A stretch of DNA of 27,394 bases from a virus. The stretch spans positions 1 through 27,394 of IMG/VR virus record IMGVR_UViG_3300036760_000193. One strand, given 5' to 3'. The translations under genes were made by a program, and so were the position numbers. Below the pieces are notes generated by a model, which did not search any database, was not told where the DNA came from, and saw only the letters and a list, made by a program, of their open reading frames with translations. This document shows positions 24,230-27,394 of the stretch, piece by piece (positions within the stretch are counted from its first letter, which is position 1; each line of letters begins with the position of its first letter).

Positions 24230-24384
24230 TTTCTTTTTTTCTCCTCTTGTATCGCCTCAATCAAAAGGGCAATCTCCGTTTCTAGTCTATGGATCATATC
24301 AAATGCTTCTTGAACACGATATTTAATTCCTGATTTTAACTTCTCTATTTCTCGAAGTCGTTTTAGCAGGTCTTTGTCTTTCAC
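24226..24384 (-). CDS. 52-residue coiled-coil protein, GTG start
   Basis: Starts with a GTG that overlaps the exonuclease stop as GTGA and has AAGGTG 5 bases upstream; its TGA stop overlaps the next ATG. The product is one long charged helix with heptads (LLKRLREIEKLKSG; AFDMIHRLETEIALLIEAIQEEKKK). The tight coupling on both sides supports a real gene. A dimerising partner protein is likely; no function assigned. Confidence 0.75.
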   Translation of the reverse strand: MKDKDLLKRLREIEKLKSGIKYRVQEAFDMIHRLETEIALLIEAIQEEKKRK

Positions 24385-24965
24385 ACTGGCACCTTAAGCT
24401 TAGAACGTATAGCACACACCACATCTGTTGCATCGTCTAAGGCGTCATGGGAAACGGGTTGGCGTCCAGTCAGACGGTTGATCTCGCTCTGCGTAGGGAC
24501 ATATCCGAAATCCTGTAGGTAAAGGGAACCAATGTCAATTACTCGATGACTAATCCACCCGTCATTTGCGGAGGTTATGAACCCATTTCTCCGCAAAGAA
24601 GCAATATCAAAATCTTTAACGTTCTTCCCAGCGAAAGTAATAGACTTGCCAGATGGGTCGTAATGGCTTCGTAAAAACTCATGGAAAACGTTTCTTGCTT
24701 GTTCCGTGGCTAGAATCAGGTGATTACTCTTGGCCTTAGCTGCATAGGCGATCTCTTTGAAAATCCAAGCGTTCATGGATATAGCAACTGGGTCAAGCTG
24801 TCCGTGGTAGACTTCATTGGAATTATCTACGAGAAACGATATTCTTTCCAGCCCGTCAATGGGGGTCACGCCATCATCATAAATCATGGCGACTTGAAGC
24901 ACTTGGTCATATTCCATTAAACCAGTTGTCTCAATGTCAAGGGCGATGTAGGGTTTTATGTCCAT
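24381..24965 (-). CDS. DEDDh-type 3'-5' exonuclease
   Basis: A 194-residue protein of the oligoribonuclease/RNase T-like class. ExoI LDIETTG at 9-15 carries D10 and E12, ExoII is GKNVKDFDIASL in the middle, and ExoIII is SHDALDDATDV near the C-terminus with the catalytic His and Asp. Such enzymes remove nucleotides from 3' ends of RNA or DNA with two metal ions; the substrate is not fixed by sequence. RNase T-like members trim tRNA 3' ends, of interest beside this tRNA array. A -10 box ends 5 bases before the ATG and no ribosome-binding site is visible, so the mRNA is probably leaderless. Confidence 0.9.
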   Translation of the reverse strand: MDIKPYIALDIETTGLMEYDQVLQVAMIYDDGVTPIDGLERISFLVDNSNEVYHGQLDPVAISMNAWIFKEIAYAAKAKSNHLILATEQARNVFHEFLRSHYDPSGKSITFAGKNVKDFDIASLRRNGFITSANDGWISHRVIDIGSLYLQDFGYVPTQSEINRLTGRQPVSHDALDDATDVVCAIRSKLKVPV

Positions 24966-24970
24966 ATCTT

Positions 24971-24999
24971 ATTGTACGTTATAATTTGATGAAAGTAAA
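24971..24999 (-). promoter_or_regulatory. Promoter for the exonuclease operon
   Basis: TTTACT (24999-24994, 4 of 6), 17-base spacer, TACAAT (24976-24971, 5 of 6). The -10 ends 5 bases (AAGAT) before the ATG at 24965. Confidence 0.65.
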
Positions 25000-25005
25000 G
25001 TAGTT

Positions 25006-25299
25006 TTATACTTCGTCGTTCCAAGGCTCGTCGTCCAAGGCGTCGAATCCTGCGTCCAGGTCTTCATGTAAATTCTTCTCAAATAGCTCATTATCAACGA
25101 AATACTTTCCAATACGCCTGAGCAACCAATACGGCACTCCCGTCTTTACAGGTGCATTTGTAATTTCCGTGGCCGCACAGTTCCAACACTCATGCAACCA
25201 TTCTTCATTGGGGTTGGTTGATTCCTTGTTGGTCATGTCCATCCAATTCCAACAAACCCACATTGATTTGCAGCGTTTACACCGTCTGATTAAATTCAT
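25006..25299 (-). CDS. Zinc-ribbon hypothetical protein
   Basis: A 97-residue protein with CKRC at 7-10 (and C16) and CWNC at 38-41, a zinc ribbon rich in Trp, followed by an acidic C-terminus (DLDAGFDALDDEPWNDEV). It overlaps the lipoprotein gene by 4 bases. Function unknown. Confidence 0.72.
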   Translation of the reverse strand: MNLIRRCKRCKSMWVCWNWMDMTNKESTNPNEEWLHECWNCAATEITNAPVKTGVPYWLLRRIGKYFVDNELFEKNLHEDLDAGFDALDDEPWNDEV

Positions 25300-25625
25300 T
25301 TTTCACTCCCGATAATAATAAAGTAATGGTCGTCTGGTTTCACATTGAAAAACACCAAAGCATCTGGCCGTACCACATAGTACACTTCTTTCGTGTCCTG
25401 GCCGTCTGTAAACCCATCGGGATACAATTTATCTTTGCCACGCCCGATGACCACAATGATTTCTTTATATGTGGATAGATCGGCCTCTACAAAATTCCTA
25501 TGGCTGAAATCTCCCTTATACTGCCTCTCAACAAGAGTCTCCCCAGGATGTTCCCCGTGGATACGCGCTGTCGGGTCACACCCAAACAAAACAAACAATG
25601 GCAAAAGTAACAGCTTGTTTCTCAT
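25296..25625 (-). CDS. Predicted lipoprotein
   Basis: A 109-residue protein with a short lipoprotein signal: MRNKLLLLPLFVLFGC, lipobox LFGC with the lipidated Cys at 16. After cleavage it begins CDPTAR, so Asp at +2 could retain it in the inner membrane of a Gram-negative host. The mature part is beta-rich with charged loops. Phage lipoproteins often block superinfection or receptors, but nothing here proves that. It overlaps both neighbours by 4 bases. Confidence 0.8.
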   Translation of the reverse strand: MRNKLLLLPLFVLFGCDPTARIHGEHPGETLVERQYKGDFSHRNFVEADLSTYKEIIVVIGRGKDKLYPDGFTDGQDTKEVYYVVRPDALVFFNVKPDDHYFIIIGSEK

Positions 25626-25981
25626 AACTCGTCTCCTTCTGGAAAGAATTGCTTTCTAAAAAACTCAAGAGTCTCAATGGCGTCAAGTTGACTTTGCTCT
25701 ACACCTGGCAACCTCATGATTACATCCATGTACTCATCACTATTGTCCTTGATCGTCTTGCCTTTGAAAAATAGATCGTACACGTCGTCTACACTGCTAT
25801 TGCCGATACTAAAACTAATTGAACTGCCGCTTGACCTCCACATACCAGTATCTGTGTCATTTGTAAAAGACAAAGCAGGAACGGCTAACTCCTCACCGAA
25901 ATCTACTCCAATTATGACACTACCCGCTTCTGAAAATGTTTTAGTTCCCCCGACACTAATCTCTGTGTCGTTTTCGTTCAT
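25622..25981 (-). CDS. Small protein with a tail-fibre-like motif
   Basis: A 119-residue protein. Residues 30-60 (ELAVPALSFTNDTDTGMWRSSGSSISFSIG) match the xPAxSFxxDTDTGMxRxxxxxxxFS repeat common in phage tail-fibre and spike proteins. The N-terminus is a short beta stretch (ISVGGTKTFSEAGSVIIG) and the C-terminus is helical (MDVIMRLPGVEQSQLDAIETLEFF). Only one copy of the motif is present and no other structural gene is nearby, so it is either a small virion or decoy protein or a displaced fragment. Confidence 0.65.
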   Translation of the reverse strand: MNENDTEISVGGTKTFSEAGSVIIGVDFGEELAVPALSFTNDTDTGMWRSSGSSISFSIGNSSVDDVYDLFFKGKTIKDNSDEYMDVIMRLPGVEQSQLDAIETLEFFRKQFFPEGDEL

Positions 25982-26132
25982 TGTCTAAATCATCCCTCAA
26001 CTGTTTGATCTCTTTGTCTTTATCAATTAGTTCTTTCAACAACCATTCCACCAACCACCGACCGAGCGTAATGTGAGACATGTAGGCTGGCGTTTGTCTT
26101 AAAAGCTCCCGAACTTCATCCGGCGTACTCAT
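25956..26132 (-). CDS. Small coiled-coil protein
   Basis: A 58-residue product starting MSTPDEVRELLRQTP at 26132 with AAGG about 6 bases upstream; an ATG 7 codons earlier is possible. The C-terminal half is a charged coiled coil (LLKELIDKDKEIKQLRDDLDNERKR). It overlaps both neighbours. Function unknown. Confidence 0.6.
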   Translation of the reverse strand: MSTPDEVRELLRQTPAYMSHITLGRWLVEWLLKELIDKDKEIKQLRDDLDNERKRHRD

Positions 26133-26334
26133 TTGCCTTATCGTCGATTTCAACGAGAATGTTGAGTCGCGCCCTTTGGCTTATCTGATGAAAATTAAAA
26201 ATGGTCTCAAAGTCTTCTTCCGTGAATTCCACCAACAGATTCGACAAGCCCTGTATAATATCTGCCTTCGCCCAGCAATAATGGCAGGGTTTGTTGCCAC
26301 TCCTATTTGGTGAACAGTAGCAAACCTCTATCAT
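26116..26334 (-). CDS. Small cysteine-rich protein
   Basis: A 72-residue protein starting MIEVCYCSPNRSGNKPCHYCWAKADI. Four cysteines in CYC...CHYC near the N-terminus suggest a zinc site; the remainder is helical and acidic. Its ATG overlaps the Nudix stop by 4 bases. Function unknown. Confidence 0.68.
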   Translation of the reverse strand: MIEVCYCSPNRSGNKPCHYCWAKADIIQGLSNLLVEFTEEDFETIFNFHQISQRARLNILVEIDDKANEYAG

Positions 26335-26834
26335 ATAACCTGCCCTGGGAATTTTACCAAGTTGGCAAACTCATGCTCAAAAATAAATCGGTTGCGCTTC
26401 AAAATATTTGATTGGGTGTAGTGAAGCTTATTCACCGCTTCATCAAACGTTGCCCATATAAATCTGTCCATTTCTGGAAACATGTTGCCGTCCTTATCCA
26501 GAACGAGCTTACCTTCTTTGTCAGTTACAAAACTGAGGCACTTTGGTTCTTTGTCTATCGCCACATCGACAAAATGGGCAAACGCCACAAGAGATTTCTT
26601 ATTGTGAACGTAAGTTTCTGCCCCTAAAAAAATTTCATAGCCTGGGTAGTCTGTAATCATCAAACCTGTTTCTTCTAAGAACTCCCGCGCCATCGTTGTG
26701 TGGTAGGTCTCGTCGCCGTCCCTCTTGCCTTTCGGAATACTCCAGAAGCCAGTGCCATCAGCAGAGTGAGTAGGATGCCCAATCAAAATTCGTTTGTTCT
26801 TGTCAATCAAAAACACACCAACTGAAATGACCAT
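26331..26834 (-). CDS. Nudix hydrolase
   Basis: A 167-residue product starting at the ATG at 26834 (MVISVGVFLIDKNKRILIG), chosen for AAAGGAGG just upstream. The Nudix box GX5EX7REXXEEXGX is complete: G36, E42, then R50-E51 and E54-E55, then G57. Nudix enzymes cleave nucleoside diphosphates linked to another group. An insertion after the box (LSFVTDKEGKLVLDKDGNMFPEMD) may set the substrate, which could be a dinucleotide, NAD, ADP-ribose or mRNA caps. A role with the macro and Fic genes in NAD or AMP turnover is possible but unproven. Confidence 0.93.
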   Translation of the reverse strand: MVISVGVFLIDKNKRILIGHPTHSADGTGFWSIPKGKRDGDETYHTTMAREFLEETGLMITDYPGYEIFLGAETYVHNKKSLVAFAHFVDVAIDKEPKCLSFVTDKEGKLVLDKDGNMFPEMDRFIWATFDEAVNKLHYTQSNILKRNRFIFEHEFANLVKFPGQVI

Positions 26835-26851
26835 GTGACCTCCTTTAAGTA

Positions 26852-26884
26852 AGACCGTGGGGAGAGTCGAACTCCCCACGATCT
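26852..26884 (-). other. 13-bp hairpin with a T-loop-type loop
   Basis: The minus strand pairs 13 bp (one G-U) around the loop TTCGACT, which matches the tRNA T-loop consensus TTCRANY. It lies between the DUF932 stop and the Nudix ribosome-binding site. No T-run follows. It may stop decay or control Nudix translation, or be a piece of a former tRNA. Confidence 0.65.
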
Positions 26885-26890
26885 CGAAAC

Positions 26891-27394
26891 TTATTTCACC
26901 AATTTAAGAACTTCTTGCAGAGCCGCATCAGTACGAGCCGTGGAAAGAGCCACGCCGCCTTTGAAGTCATGCGTAAGGTACTCTGTGATGCCATTGTAGA
27001 GTGCCCACGCGCTAGGCGTACCGTCCTGGCCTTTGCCAGCGATCCAGTAACCAAGAACCTGATCGGTTCTACGTTGTCCTACCAGTTGCTCCACCAATTT
27101 ACGCGCCACATCTTTGTCAACTACAGTGTTCGCCAAGCTATTGAACGTCTCATTGCATCCCAGGAACATCTGCCGATAATTCTCACTCTTGGAGCCGAAC
27201 GATTCCAACGCTTCATAGATGTTGGCATTATGACGCCCAGCGAAGCCAATGGACTCTTTTGACGGAGCCGACAGGCCGTTGGTGCATCGCAAACGCCAGA
27301 GACCATAGGTCGCACGAATTTTGCTGGTTCCGTCTAACGTCGATTGCAGTGTCAGACGGGCGTTAACAATGTCTCCAACTTGGCGAGTTTTCAC
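26891..27394 (-). CDS. DUF932-family protein (N-terminus cut by window edge)
   Basis: The visible 167 residues are the C-terminal part: KIRATYGLWRLRCTNGLSAPSKE (25-47) is the DUF932 hallmark, followed by helices (YRQMFLGCNETFNSLAN; RKLVEQLVGQRRTDQVLGYWIAGK) and WALYNGITEYLTHDFKGG. DUF932 proteins are usually about 300 residues and include plasmid and phage YfjQ/LGT-type proteins of unclear function. The frame is open to the last base of the window, where a GTG happens to fall, so the real start is outside. Confidence 0.85.
   Translation of the reverse strand: MKTRQVGDIVNARLTLQSTLDGTSKIRATYGLWRLRCTNGLSAPSKESIGFAGRHNANIYEALESFGSKSENYRQMFLGCNETFNSLANTVVDKDVARKLVEQLVGQRRTDQVLGYWIAGKGQDGTPSAWALYNGITEYLTHDFKGGVALSTARTDAALQEVLKLVK

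Overview
This window reads as part of a large tailed dsDNA phage genome. Every supportable gene lies on the minus strand, packed with 4-base stop/start overlaps. The set combines phage nucleotide and RNA enzymes (ThyX, PhoH, a T4 Rnl1-type RNA ligase, an HD-Pnk-type end-healing enzyme), free-standing HNH endonucleases, many small zinc-ribbon or membrane proteins, and about 35 tRNA genes. No structural or replication module is visible and the host cannot be named. Promoters look like ordinary sigma70 sites (TTGACA-N17-TATAAT), so a bacterial host polymerase is the likely reader.

Layout in the direction of transcription, from high to low coordinates. 27394-22643: a DUF932 protein entering from the edge, a Nudix hydrolase, small genes including a lipoprotein and a tail-fibre-like fragment, a DEDDh exonuclease, and a DUF3850/ASCH protein. 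22611-19939: a one-gene unit with its own promoter and terminator, then a run of unknown small genes closed by a strong terminator. 19858-10936: the tRNA array. It starts at a TTGACT-N17-TATAAT promoter and has anticodons for all 20 amino acids plus an initiator tRNA; HNH, macro-domain and small unknown genes are embedded in it. 14279-11193 is a block of small membrane and zinc-ribbon genes inside the array. 10931-1: RNA ligase, metallophosphoesterase, cREC-like protein, Fic, an HExxH protein, small unknowns, PhoH, an NDT-like protein, HD-Pnk, ThyX and a ribosomal protein bS21 homologue running off the edge.

Taken together the window looks like a translation-takeover and RNA-repair region. 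It could supply tRNAs (including initiator tRNA) and a ribosomal protein, and it carries enzymes able to heal and seal cut RNA and perhaps clear cyclic-phosphate or ADP-ribose by-products.

The most unusual feature is how genes are wired into the tRNA array. Five genes start exactly 4 bases after an encoded tRNA CCA end (CCA-TTTT-ATG or CCA-ATTT-ATG) with no convincing ribosome-binding site. Four genes end inside the 5' part of the next tRNA, so RNase P cleavage there would remove the stop codon. Three further genes have a -10 box ending 5 bases before ATG, implying leaderless mRNA. Several tRNAs also have variable arms of the wrong class: short in three tRNA-Leu, long in tRNA-Cys(GCA) and tRNA-Ile(TAT).
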